Source: Cheilinus undulatus
Lineage: Eukaryota > Chordata > Actinopteri > Labriformes > Labridae
DNA length: 64,000 bases
Reading direction: 5' to 3'
Assembly (NCBI RefSeq): GCF_018320785.1
Contig: NC_054875.1
Coordinates: 3,105,001 to 3,169,000, forward strand
Positions 50,705-61,689 of the stretch are shown one piece after another. The notes beneath the pieces were generated by a model. The model worked only from the letters and a program-made list of their open reading frames with translations, did not search any database and was not told the origin of the DNA. The number at the start of each line of letters is the position of its first letter. Position 1 is the first letter of the stretch. The position numbers and the translations under genes are program-made.

Positions 50705-51890
50705 AATGAGGTTCACTCAAACTTCCTAAAGTCCTGATGAACCCGTATGAAAGGGTCAGACCCAGGTCTAATAACACCTGTGGTCTGGCTTTAAATAATG
50801 AAAACTATTGTGTGTTTTTGACAGCAGTATGTCACCTTTAACCATGCGGGTCCTGGGGGTCTCAGCTCATCTTAGACCTGTAAAGGGGGGGTCAAACAGG
50901 CTGGGGGCCACCGCTGTAGTTTATAGACGGACTCATAAATCATTCAAACTCAGAGCTTTGACTACTTTTGTTCAAAGCAGACATCAATCCCAGAGTCCTG
51001 CTAGTCTCTGACTGTCCGGTTCAGCGTCTTTGACGTTAAATTTCTGTTCTTGGAGCCTGAAGTGAGATCTTTAGTGATGTCACTATTAGACGTCTGATAA
51101 TGAAGGGAGGGCGCTGCCTAAAGTCGTCATGAGGGCTTTCTTTTTCCCTTTTTGTTCAGATCTTGCCGCTTTTCAAGAACCAAGGCCGTGGAGTCGTTTG
51201 GGCTCGCTTGTACGTGATGTGACTAATGTCTTCCTGCTCCATTCACGGAGAGAAAGGACACCAGCTCACCGGTAGGAGAGTCTTTATAGTATCTATGAGC
51301 TTTTCTTCTCCTACAGAGAGAACTGAACGCCGTTTTCCATACAACATGGAGCCGTTAAGTAGCTGTAACCGGTCAGTAATGGGCTCAACGACAGCTGAAT
51401 ATAATAGTTGCTGTGGTAACCATACATGACCAGACAACCCTGATTCTTCTCTGACCTTGTTAGAAAATCTGTATTTCAATCTTAATAAAGCTGATCAGAC
51501 CTGCAGGATGGAGCTGTTTTTAGCTTCATAAATCAGAGTTTCAGAGTTTCAGAGCTCTGTCACATCTCAGAGAGCTTTCTCCTGCAAACACGTGTGACCA
51601 TGACTGGAATAAAACCAAATATGAGCCGTCATCGCCAACACTGTCAACATTTTCAACACTCTGAAACTTTCTGACTTGTTTTTAAAGATTCACTCCTGGC
51701 TTTTTAAAAGTGTGGAATTGAAAAAGTTTAAACAACCTTCAGATCTTTTGTCATATTTAATGAAAAGTCTCAAAGAATGACAGAGCTGTCTAAAATGAAC
51801 AAAAACACTGGTACGTTTGTTCAAAATGAAAGTTTCCCTAGAATTTAGTTTTATTTCCTTCTCTCACTGGTGGATAAAAACGAGGTACAA
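50705..51890. other. no gene recognised
   Basis: Only short frames and no recognisable element. Confidence 0.4.
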
Positions 51891-51901
51891 GTGCTTTAAA
51901 A

Positions 51902-53299
51902 CAGGGGTTCTCAACCTTGGGGTCGGGACCCCATTGGGGGTTGCGAGACACTGAGAGGCGGTCTCCAGTTGCCCTTCAAAAACTAAGAATGTTTTTAAAT
52001 CACTCTGTTGCCACTTTACAACAATTTTGTCCATTTTTTTAACCCCATTTCATCATTGCTTGTTCCTCGTGTCAGGACTGAACAGGGGAAAAGAGCGTTC
52101 AGATTTGCTGCCCCCATGGAATACTCTCCAGACTGAATTGAAACTTTCCGAATTCATCTCACTGGAAAACTTTTGCTCTGTCTTAAATGATAGACAACGT
52201 GAGTCCATGGAACAGTGCTTGTGTTTCTGAATTGTTACTGTGACCACTATCCTTGCACTCTAAAATTTGATGTAGCTCCAATTCTTATTATTATTCATGT
52301 TAACTTATTGTGTATTATCTGTCTCTTGAATATGTATTATTTATTATGACGTGTGCTGCTGACCTCTTGGCCAGGTCACCCTTGTGAAAGAGATTTCGGT
52401 CTTAATGGGTTTTTTATCTGGTTAAATAAAGGTTAAATAAAAATAAAAATAAATTTTCCCCCTCAAATTTAAACACATTTCTGCCATTTTACACCCATTT
52501 TTGTCAGTTTTAAACTCTTTTGCCACTTCTTTTCTGCCTGTTTTTGCCACTTCTGAGCCAAATTTTACCACTTAAGCTTAATGTTGCCTCTGTTGACCTA
52601 TTATTGCTAATAACACCCCATTTTAACCACATTTCACCATTTGATATGTCAATTTTTGCTAGTTGAACCAATGTCTGCCAATATCTGCCCAATTTTCCTT
52701 TCTCAGTTAACCCTTTTTTGCTGATTTATATCAATTTTTCATCCCATTTCACCAAATTTCCAACCACGTTTGCCGATTTAAATCCATCCAGCCACTTTTT
52801 AACTCCCTTTTACCACTATTTATGCCCATTTTTGCCTGTTTAACCCATTTTTGCCTTTTTTTGCCATTTTTGTCAAATTTTGCCACTTCTAATCAATTTC
52901 TGCTACTTTTCAAATCCAATTTCACTACATTTTCCATCATTTTTGCCATTATTAACCCATTGTAGCCATTTTAAAACCATTTTTATTCTTCTTTGATAAA
53001 GGGGATTTACATTTTTAAGTAGGCTATTTACTACATGAATGATTAAAAATGTTTTTTTTATAAAAGTGGTTATTTTTTCAGGTTAGATATGAAGTATTGT
53101 TATCACAGCTTAACTTTACAATGGACCATGGTTTTACTGACCTCCATGGGCCCCCAGTTTGGCTGGGACGGCCTTGTCTCCACATGACTATTCCAGAATG
53201 TTCATGGCTGTGTTCAGCCTCCTTCAGGTCCAGTGGGGGTCCCCGGTCTCTGGCACCTTTATTTTAGGGTTTGCGGGCTGAAAAGTTTGAGAACCCCTG
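51902..53299 (+). mobile_element. non-autonomous hAT-like element, family I, copy 4
   Basis: The exact 8-bp duplication CTTTAAAA lies at 51894-51901 and 53300-53307. Ends are CAGGGGTTCTCAACC and GTTTGAGAACCCCTG. The interior is the standard degenerate array and is interrupted by a LINE fragment at about 52060-52455, which explains its 1.4 kb length. Confidence 0.85.
52060..52455 (+). mobile_element. LINE 3'-end fragment nested in a hAT element
   Basis: A short coding remnant (LPPWNTLQTELKLSEFISLENF, from about 52105) looks like the end of a LINE ORF2. It is followed by the typical fish L2-type tail: GGTCACCCTTGTGAAAGAG, TCTGGTTAAATAAAGG and an (AATAAA)n end. Confidence 0.65.
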
Positions 53300-53307
53300 C
53301 TTTAAAA

Positions 53308-54600
53308 ACAGGAAAAATATCATGAAAAGTTCAGTTTTTCTCCTTTAATTTGATTCCAAAAGTGAAACTTCAGTACAAGTCAGCATGTAAGCCACAGAAG
53401 GTCATGGGTGAAAGGACAGGCTGTCCTCAGAGTGCTGTGTGACAGCATACTGACAGAGGGTAAGACACAGAGGGCCAGGCTGACAGGACAGGCTCTATGT
53501 TGATACAGCAGGCTGTTCTCAGAGGGTGCAGGAGTCCGCTTTTTCTTAACCCCGACATGCACAGAGCACCGATATGCATGAAGGTGTGAGAGCCCTTCAT
53601 CGCTGCTTTCAGCTTGAATTTATCATTGTTCTGTAAGAGTATTTCACAATAACTGGATGAAAAGAGTAGAAGTTGTGTGACAGTTGCATCAGAGCAGAGG
53701 TGGGTTGAATGGTTGGGGCCACATGAGGTGAATATATCAACCAAAACTTAAAGAAAATTTCTAAAAGAGAGAGGGAGTGCACATGGAGCAGAGACTGTAG
53801 CTGATCCATGACGGCCATCATTAGGAAACACTGGGATCTCTCATGTTGTGCCTCCTCTCTATAGACTCCCCCAGCTATGATTGTTCTGCCACTGACCAAA
53901 AATGCCACACGACTGGTTTAGAGGTGCAGAATCTGCCGGTCTAACACTAAAGCACATACAGAGGAGGTTCCTGGTTGGTTTGTGCTGCAGATGTTGACAG
54001 TTTTCAGCACAGGGACAGTCATGGGGTCAGCAGCTGTACTGGAAACCTGCACACGTTTAATTGGTTGTTAAGAAGTCATGTGGTCGCTGTGCTGCTGATG
54101 AATGAGTCAGTAATGATGATGAATTAATTCTGATCAGATAAGAGAAGAGTCGGACTGAGAGCTGCCCTCACTCGTGATCCAACGGTTGGGTTTCAAGACT
54201 TTTGGAGCCACGGTTCTGTAGAAATTCTGATGTTTCAGACGACCGTTTCCTTCGTTTCAAACGCGATGATGGAGCTGGGCTTGTGTGTGATTCATTTACC
54301 GTTAAGTGTTTGAGCGTCATGTTTTCTCTTTCTTAATGAGCTCTTGTAACTTTGCCAAAAGGTTTCCAAGCAACCTGAGAGGAGTCTTTGAGCCGCTCCT
54401 CCTCTCTGTCGATCTGGTCTTCATGCTTTTTTCTTTTCTGTAATGTTGGCTCTTCAGCGCTGACACAACGGTGATGCTGCACAGAGTCATCGGCTCCTCT
54501 GTCTACACCCTAATGTCCAAAATTCACTCAGTTTAATCTAACACAGTTTTACTGTGAGAATCTCTTAACAATCTTAAAACAATCATACCGGCTTTAACAC
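53308..54600. other. no gene recognised
   Basis: Open frames on the minus strand around 53380-53910 overlap one another and show no family features. Confidence 0.4.
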
Positions 54601-54604
54601 TGAC

Positions 54605-55235
54605 TCACAAAAAAAGGTTTGCAATATGAAAAAGGGATGCAAAATTATCAAAAACAATTCAAAAAGAGGCACAAGAAAGGAGCAAAGAGATGCAAACGAT
54701 TACAAGAAGATACAAAAACTACAAAAAAAGATGGAAACACGAGAGGCATGCAAAGATGATATTAAGAAATATGCAATTTATGCAAAATCAATCAAAAACA
54801 TGCAACTAACACATAAATGACTACAAACTAATGCAATGCAACCAAAATAATTCAAAAACATGCATGCAAAATATTCTTAAAGATGCAAAACAACAAAAAC
54901 AAACACAAAATTTCTACTAAATCAACCAGAAACATGCAGAGTTACGCTGTAAAGCCTGCAAAGCCAACACAGTGACATGCAAGACATCTGCAGAGACATC
55001 TAGGGCTACAACTAGCCCATGAAATGACCATAAAGTAATGCAATGCAGCTGAAATAACATGAAAATACGCTGTAATGGCTGCAAAGCAAACATTAAGACA
55101 TGGAAGACATCAGCAGAGAAATGCAAGATGCAAATACATAAAATGACCATAAACTAATGCAACCAGAATAATTAAAAAATATACATGCAAAATATCCTTA
55201 AAGATGCAAAACAACAAAAACAAAACACAATTTAG
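54605..55235. repeat. A-rich degenerate repeat with an internal direct duplication
   Basis: Words such as ATGCAAAACAACAAAAAC and ACATGCATGCAAAATAT recur. A block at about 54825-54910 is repeated at 55150-55235 in the same orientation (AACTAATGCAA, AATAATT, CATGCAAAATAT, CTTAAAGATGCAAAAC). Confidence 0.6.
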
Positions 55236-55316
55236 ACAAGACTCCACTCCTCTCTGAAGGCTAATCTACAGCATTCTGTGTTTCTGTGGGAATGTGTGTC
55301 CATTCATTCTGTACAG

Positions 55317-56583
55317 CAGTGATACTCAACGTGTGGCTCTTTTATGTCTCGATTTGAAATTTTATTCCCCAGAAATCCTTAAAAAAAGGAATCTTTGATC
55401 CATTGCAAGTCCCATTGATCAGTTTGTTTTCCACACTTACAGAGTTTGCTTTATTGGTCAATCCTTTTTTTTGTCTTATATTTCCATTGCCCTAACTTGC
55501 ATTTTTTGTCACTTTATTTCAATTTTTTTGCAAACTTTAATCCATTTTTACTGCTCTAATTCCACTTTTGCCATTTAATGCCACATTTTTTCCCATTTTT
55601 GACCATTTTTTCCCCATCTTTTTGCTGCTTTTTACCCATTTTATTCACTTTGCATTCATTTTCTGTTTCCTTGTTTCTCGCTGGTGAATCCATCTTGCAA
55701 AACTCCCGTCTGAACCATTTGGGCCCGGTCAGAAAGTGACAGGACCAATCAGCGCCGAGGGGCAGTACTTTCAGGCGCGGCAGAGTCGTGACGTAAACAA
55801 GCAGCAATAAGAGACCGGTGCAATTATGGCGAAAGAGATTAGCGTGGATGCTGCTAAAGCGCCAGTTTTATCAGAACTTGACAACATTTCTTCGTTCAAA
55901 GAAGAACGAAGAAATGTGAGTTGTTTTCTTTTCAAAAACGACAAAAGTCGAGTACTGACATGTCTAACGTCGTTATGTTTCACGTTATTCCTCGGTAGCT
56001 GCGCAGGCGTACATTGGTTGTGGCTACGTCACATGTTTTGTTGCTCTGATTGGCCCGTTGAGATGTGACAGACAGAAGGTTCATCCAATCACACTGAGTT
56101 TTTTTCAAAGCCTCTGCCTTTTCTCAGACGTTTCCTATTGAAGCTTTCCCAGGTGGATGTATGAAACACATCCAGCCGGCATGTCAGGTTACTCATTTTA
56201 GTCATGTCTATGCCATTTTTGCCACCTGTAACTCAATCTTTGTCACTTCTCGCTCATTTTTGCTACTTTCTGCCCTTAACCTGCCACTTTTTCTGCCTAT
56301 TTTTGTCACTTCTCACCCGATTTTTGCCATTTAATGCCCACTTTGACCCATTTTTGCTGCTTTTTTGGACCATTTTTGCCACTCTCTGCTGCTTTTTGCC
56401 CACTTTTCCCACCTTTTGCTGCTTTTAGCTCATTTTAGTCACTTTTCACTAATTTGCCACCTTGACTTATCTTTATTGCTACTTAAACCCATTTTTGCCA
56501 CTTTAAACCACTTAGATTGTGGCTCTTGCGAAGGTATTTTTCAACAGCTTGGCTCTTTGGTTGAGCAGGTTTGAGTAACGCTG
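55317..56583 (+). mobile_element. hAT-like element, family II, copy 3, carrying helicase-like cargo
   Basis: Flanks CTGTACAG (55309-55316) and CTGTAGAG (56584-56591) differ at one base. Ends CAGTGATACTCAACG and GTTTGAGTAACGCTG match family II. At 1.27 kb it is about 0.4-0.5 kb longer than the other two copies, and the extra length is the non-repetitive cargo at 55655-56191. TTTTTGCCA-type interior flanks the cargo on both sides. Confidence 0.8.
55826..55915 (+). pseudogene. isolated first exon, possibly RecQ-like helicase, copy 1
   Basis: An ATG opens 30 codons (start MAKEISVDAAKAPVLSELDN) ending exactly at a GTGAGT donor; upstream is promoter-like DNA with a CCAAT box at about 55744. Its paralogue at 59642-59734 ends SLEEEQRTA. 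That pattern resembles the residues just before the helicase core in multicopy fish RecQ-like proteins. Here the equivalent is SFKEERRN, one codon shorter. No further exon follows, so this is a detached 5' end. The helicase assignment is a recollection-based guess; the exon and its duplication are seen. Confidence 0.5.
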
Positions 56584-56814
56584 CTGTAGAGCATTTATGA
56601 GTTCAGGTTCTGATGTTGGACCAGAAGGCCTGGCTCACAGCCTCTGTTCCAGTTCATCCCAAAGGTGCTGGGTGGGGTTGAGGTCAGGACTCTGTGTGTC
56701 TCTATAGTCCGTCTTTGTGCTCTGGGCACAGTCATGCTGGAATAGAAGATGGCCTTCCCCAAACTGTTGCCACACAGTTGGAAGCATAGCATTGTCAAAA
56801 AAACAAAAAAAGAG

Positions 56815-57320
56815 TAAGAAAGAAACCGGTGGTAAATGAACTGTTAGCATCACTAAAGAAGCAGACAGCAGTTGGAAGCCGTTGCACTGATGAGTACAGT
56901 TGTTTATTGTCATGTTTCTGAGTTCACCCACGCTGACAGCTGTTGTGTAGGTTTCCAGCCGTGTGCACAAAGGTGAAGGTGATGATGACTCCTGCTCTAT
57001 AACATAAGGAAAGAACAGAACATCAACAATAGTTAGTGACGTTGTGGAGGCATAGAGCCGCCTCACAGTGATTAGAGATATTTATATTTTTCACCTTTTT
57101 GTGTTTTTCTTGTGACCTCATACAGCACTCTGTTGTACTGATGGAAAGTTTCCCTCGCTTCCCTTGGCTCATGTTTGAGTTTTTGGCTAATATTTGCCTT
57201 ATTGTGGCTACTTCATGTCATTTCTCATCACTCTGTCGTTGTTTTGTGTCTCAGGCTCTGTTCGGATTCTACGTATGATTTTGTTTTTGCTTCTGTTTTG
57301 TTCTTCTCTGTCACTGAGTG
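56815..57320. other. no gene recognised
   Basis: Short unannotated stretch that separates Tc1 remnants. Nothing recognised. Confidence 0.35.
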
Positions 57321-57322
57321 CA

Positions 57323-57550
57323 CAATATGGACAAAAGTATTTGGCCAAACCTTTTAATTATTGAATTCAGGTGTTTCAATCAGACCAACAGGTGTATAAA
57401 ATCATCATCTAGCCATGTAGTCTCAAACATGTGTGACCCTGAACGGGTCATTCTGCAGAGCTCTGTGACGATGCCACCTTTTAGATATTTGGGCTTTTTT
57501 CCATCACATGTACCAGACATGATTCCTAATGAGTTACCGTCTCCCTCCTG
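57323..57550 (+). mobile_element. Tc1-like element, 5' end fragment
   Basis: CACAATATGGACAAAAGTAT, TTATTGAATTCAGGTGTTTC and GACCAACAGGTGTATAAAAT are the terminal words of the same Tc1 family as 55240-56810, here in plus orientation. Similarity fades after about 230 bp. Confidence 0.65.
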
Positions 57551-57779
57551 ATGTTTTTCACAGTAGCTGAAGCTGATTGAAAACTAATGAGTTTCTTTAT
57601 GTGACATGAGAGCATGAATCAGAAACAAGAGCTGAGACGCAGGTACCAACATGAACAGAGAGACGGGAACACGGACTTCAGCATCACCGTCAAAACCCTG
57701 AAAACAGCACAGAAACTTTCTTTAGAAGGCATTTTTAGCTAAACAGGTCACTCAGACCTCCTTCACTTTTCACTTTTCA

Positions 57780-58190
57780 GTTTCTAATGTGGCAGCCTGA
57801 TGACAGTCAAAAAATCCCCTTAATCTACACTCTGTACCCCGTCATGACCAAATTAAAAACAGATTTTTTGATTCGCAGGGCTGCAGTGATGGCTGACCTT
57901 CTAAAACTTTGTCCCATCTCTCCAGGATCTCTGGAGCTCAGCCTGAGTGACCATCAGGTTCTTGGCCTCCTCTCTTACTAAGGTCCTTCTCCCCCGATGG
58001 TGACCAGCTCTAGAAGAGTCCTAGTTGTGCCAGACTTCTTCCATGTGAGAATTCTGGAGGCCGCTGTGCTCTTGAGATCCATTTGAGATATTTTTGCAGA
58101 CTGAACAGAGATTTAATCTTTCCTCCACCCTGCTCCATCACAGACAAGCCACCCCAAGGACTCTGGCCTGAAGCTACAACATTAATGTTT
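57780..58190 (-). mobile_element. fragment of another Tc1-like DNA transposon
   Basis: GCAGGGCTGCAGTGATGGCTG, GGATCTCTGGAGCTC, GTGACCATCAGGTTCTTGG and CTAGAAGAGTCCTAGTTGTG follow a very common fish DNA transposon. I believe it is Tc1-like, with the transposase on the minus strand. No intact frame is left. Confidence 0.5.
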
Positions 58191-58734
58191 AATACAGGTC
58201 AGTTTTAGCCAACCCACAAGATGTTTGCTGATTTATAAAGATCAAGAACAATTAAATTAAAACACATAAAATCAGGACAAACGCAGAATTTAGCTGATCT
58301 AATGAAGCTAACATGGTACCAAATAAAGAGTTACTGCTGCTGTCCACTTTCACCTTCCTCTGTCTGAATGAATCTGCAGGGATGGAGGATGAAATGATCA
58401 CTCTGCTCATATTAATCTGATTTAAAGCACAGAGGTTATGAAGCGTCTCCTCCACAGGGACGTTCTTACAAACATGTTTGATCACAGACAGTAACAGGAT
58501 AATTGTGCACACAGGGAGCTCAGATAGAACATGTTTAATACATGAAAACACTCTGCTATTATCATCGAGATTACGGAGGATTGATTTATTTTAAATAGCT
58601 TCTCATTTCCTTTATCTTTTCTTTAAATGATATGGATGTAAACCTGCAGACAGAGGAGACATTTAAGGATTGAAAAAGTGATTTACATGTATAAGAAACA
58701 AAATGAACATGGAATAATCCTCTGCAGCAGGGAT
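58191..58734. other. no gene recognised
   Basis: A 99-codon minus-strand frame (58551-58252) has no recognisable features. Confidence 0.35.
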
Positions 58735-59340
58735 GTCAGACTGAATCTGGGTCTAACCTGAGGACCTACAGGGTCAAGATTTAACCACTGAGTGTCAACA
58801 CAAATGAGTTTGAGATTATAAGCTCAACATGATAAGTTAAAACGTATACTTTTTAAAGGTTGAAAACATGACATTTAAAGTCAAAATAATGTTTTTAAAA
58901 GGCAAAATATGAGATAGAATACTGAAACCTTGATTTTTAACAGTGGAAAAATGAGATAAAAGTTAAAATCATGAGTTTTAAGGGTAAAAAAATGAGATAA
59001 AATTTTAAAATCATGAGTTTTAAGGGTAAAAAATTAGATAAAAATGGAAGTTAGGAGTTGAAATGTTAGCAAAACTGAGGAAAAAAACAATTTTATGATA
59101 TTTAACAATCAAAATTTGAGATGAACATCCAAATCATGAGTTTAAAATGTCAAAGAATATGATTACATTTCAATTTCATGAGATTTAAAAGTCAAAATAT
59201 AGAATAACATTAAAAACCACAAGTTTTAAAGGTTAATAACAGAAACAAAAGTCAAAGTTAGGAGTTGAAAAAGGTCAAACTTGAGATAAAAGTCAAAGAC
59301 ATGACTTTAAAGGTTAAAATAGGATTTAAAATCTGGTAAA
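58735..59340. repeat. degenerate ~36-bp minisatellite, opposite orientation to 46600-47110
   Basis: Words ATCATGAGTTTTAA, GGTCAAAATATGAGATAAAA and GTTAGGAGTTGAAA repeat roughly every 30-40 bp. They are the complement of the array at 46600-47110. A CAGGGATGTCAGACTGAATCTGG end lies at its left. Confidence 0.55.
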
Positions 59341-59410
59341 GGACTCAAAGGATTCAAACCTGGCCGTCCATGTACATGGGGCACGCTTTAAACCCCTAGG
59401 CCACCTGCGC

Positions 59411-60135
59411 CTCAAGGGGATTTATATTTTAAGATTGCTATATACCACTAACCTTGCAAAGCAGATTGATTTTCGTTTCCTTTTTCGTTGTTTCTCACTG
59501 GTGAATCCATTTTGCAAAGCTCCTGTCTGAACCGTTTGGGCCTGGTTAGAAAGTGAAATGACCAATCAGCATCGAGGGGCAGTACTTTCAGGTGTGGCAG
59601 AGTCGTGACGTAAACAAGCAGCAGCAAGAGCTGGTGCAATTATGGAGGAAGAGATTAGCGTGGATGCTGCTAAAGCGCCAGTTTTATCAGACCTTGATGA
59701 CATTTATTCGTTAGAAGAAGAACAAAGAACAGCAGTGAGTTGTTTTCTTTTCAAAAACCACCAAAGTCGTGTACTGACATGTCTGTAGTCACCATGGTTC
59801 ACGTTATTCTCAGTAGCTGTGCTCGCACACCTTGGTTGCGGCTACGTCATATGTTTTGTTGCTCTGATTGGCCCGTAAAGATTTGACAGACAGAACGTTC
59901 ATCCAATCACACTCTGAGTTTTTTCAACGCCTCTGCCTTTTCTCAAATGCTTAGTATTGGAGGTTGAAGGTGTCAGGTTAATGTACTACAGCACAAATGA
60001 ATAGGAAAAGGATCCTTGTTGCACTGATAGGAGTGGGTGTTTTTCAGGTTGAATATAAAATATGGTTATAACAGCTTCACTTTACAATGGCTCATGATTT
60101 TGCTGACCCCCAGTTTGGCTGGACCCCAGAACACT
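59411..60135 (+). mobile_element. family I hAT right-part fragment carrying helicase-like cargo
   Basis: AAGGGGATTTATATTTTAAG at the left, and AGGTTGAATATAAAATATGG...CCCCCAGTTTGGCTGG at the right, match neighbouring parts of the family I right half (compare 53003-53165). Between them lies the unrelated 0.5 kb cargo at 59466-59980. Both hAT termini are missing. Confidence 0.55.
59642..59734 (+). pseudogene. isolated first exon, possibly RecQ-like helicase, copy 2
   Basis: An ATG opens 31 codons, beginning MEEEISVDAAKAPVLSDLDD and ending YSLEEEQRTA directly before a GTGAGT donor. The upstream 180 bp matches the upstream of the 55826 exon, including a CCAATCAG box, TTTCAGG(T/C)G(T/C)GGCAGAGTCGTG and GTGACGTAAACAAGCAG. 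A RecQ-type helicase core would be expected to follow, but none does in the next kilobase. It is a fragment, not a gene. Confidence 0.5.
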
Positions 60136-60139
60136 CTCC

Positions 60140-60515
60140 CCTTCAGCTATGGAGACTTTTGCACTCCATCATTGACCCGATCTGTGATTTTATGTGGTCT
60201 TCCACTCTGTGGCTGTTGCTGTTGTTCCTAAACTCTTCCACTTTCTGATAATATCACTGACAGCTGACTGTGAAAGATCCAGCAGGGATAAAATCTCACC
60301 AGTTGTCTTATTGCAAAGGTGGCGTCATCACAGTACCACGCTAGAGCTCTGCAGAACGACCTGTTTAGGATCACGGATGTTTGTAAATGGAGACTGCATG
60401 GTGAGGTGATGATTTATACACCTGTGCGTCTGATGGAACACCTGGATTCAATAATAGGCAGGCGTTAACAAAGACTTTTGTCCATTTTGTGTACTTGTTA
60501 GAGTTGGACTGGTCT
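60140..60515 (-). mobile_element. Tc1-like element, 5' part
   Basis: On the minus strand it begins near 60510 with ACACAAAATGGACAAAAGTC, then TTGAATCCAGGTGTTCCATC, GTATAAATCATCACC and GTCTCCATTTACAAAC, running into the start of a Tc1 transposase-like region. It has the same orientation and family as 55240-56810, and may be the displaced other half of that element. Confidence 0.65.
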
Positions 60516-61688
60516 GTAAATTGATTTTATTGAGCAGTCAAAATTGTGATTATCTAGATCTTGTCTTGATTCCTCCTCTTCTGTCTTTGAGTCTGAGGCG
60601 GTCAGGTCAGCAGAAGAAATCTGGTTCACCCTGGGAGCGATCAGAGATGGCAGGTATCTGCGTCCGTGACTGTGTTCAGCCCGGAAGACTCAGATATCTT
60701 CCTCATACAACATCCAGACTAATCTACAGTGAAGACTTTAGTCATTTCTTGCCAAAACCACGTAGATATGTTTAATTCTGAGAGCGCAGTTGTTCTTCCC
60801 AGAAGCAAACACCATCATGAGCTCAGATATTAACACTGAAATTACACGCTCCCCAGAGTCCTTATGGATTTCCTGTTGCTCTCGAAGCGAGATTGAGCTG
60901 ATAACACTTACATTCCTCTTTCTTTTTCCATGATTACTCATTACTTTGGTGAGGGAGATGTTCTCCATCAAGTGAGGATTCATCCAGAACAGAAAATACC
61001 TGCGAGGATCTTAAGGTGAGTCTTCAGATCGTCCACTTGTGAATTTAATGAAACCAGGAGATGCTGCATCATGAGCCTGAAGGATGAGCAGGAACATGGA
61101 CACCCAAAGAAAGTGATCAAACTCTGCAGATAAACATAGCTCTGACAGCTTTTACAGCCGCCGTTTGGGGCTGTATGTATTTTTTACATTAGTCATAGCT
61201 CTGTTTGGTGCTAGGTCGTATTTCTTTGGTGTTTTCTTGCAGTCCGATGACACAGCAAAGAGGCAAACAGCAGCTTCCGGTCCAACAGACCAAATAAGAC
61301 AGCGATGTTTGTGTTCACGTCCTGGAGGACGACGCTCTGTTTGTTTCTGCTGTTTTTTTAAATAAATGATTAATCCACTCCTCAGGCTCTTCATGCACTC
61401 TCGCTCTCTTCTCTCTGACACTCAGAGGTTTGACCATGGACACGGTGGCAGTAACAGTCTGATCCACTACACTGATCCTAGAAACCACAGACAGTACCCG
61501 AACTGTCACACCCAAACACATCCAAAACCATCTGTAAGTTATGGAACCAGATTTTAACTTCTTCATGTGTTTTTTTAGGTGATCTGAGTTCCTGACTACA
61601 CAGAGGAGTTAGTTTAAAACTTTACATGCACAAAACTCTTTAAAATGTAAGAAACATTATCAGGGGGAGCCTGACCCATCCACAGATT
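60516..61688. other. no gene recognised
   Basis: Only short overlapping frames on both strands. No splice-bounded exon or repeat is recognised. Confidence 0.4.
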
Positions 61689-61689
61689 A

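Larger units (their letters stand above)
55240..56810 (-). mobile_element. Tc1-like element, 3' part, split by a family II hAT
   Basis: On the minus strand 56810-56584 reads the end of a Tc1 transposase (FQHDCAQ, SPDLNPTQHLWDELEQRL, then a stop). The same element continues at 55316-55240 after the hAT insertion: GAATGAATGG, ATTCCCACAGAAACAC and GAGAGGAGTGGAG fit the next part of this well-known family. The junctions carry the hAT's 8-bp duplication. Confidence 0.7.
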
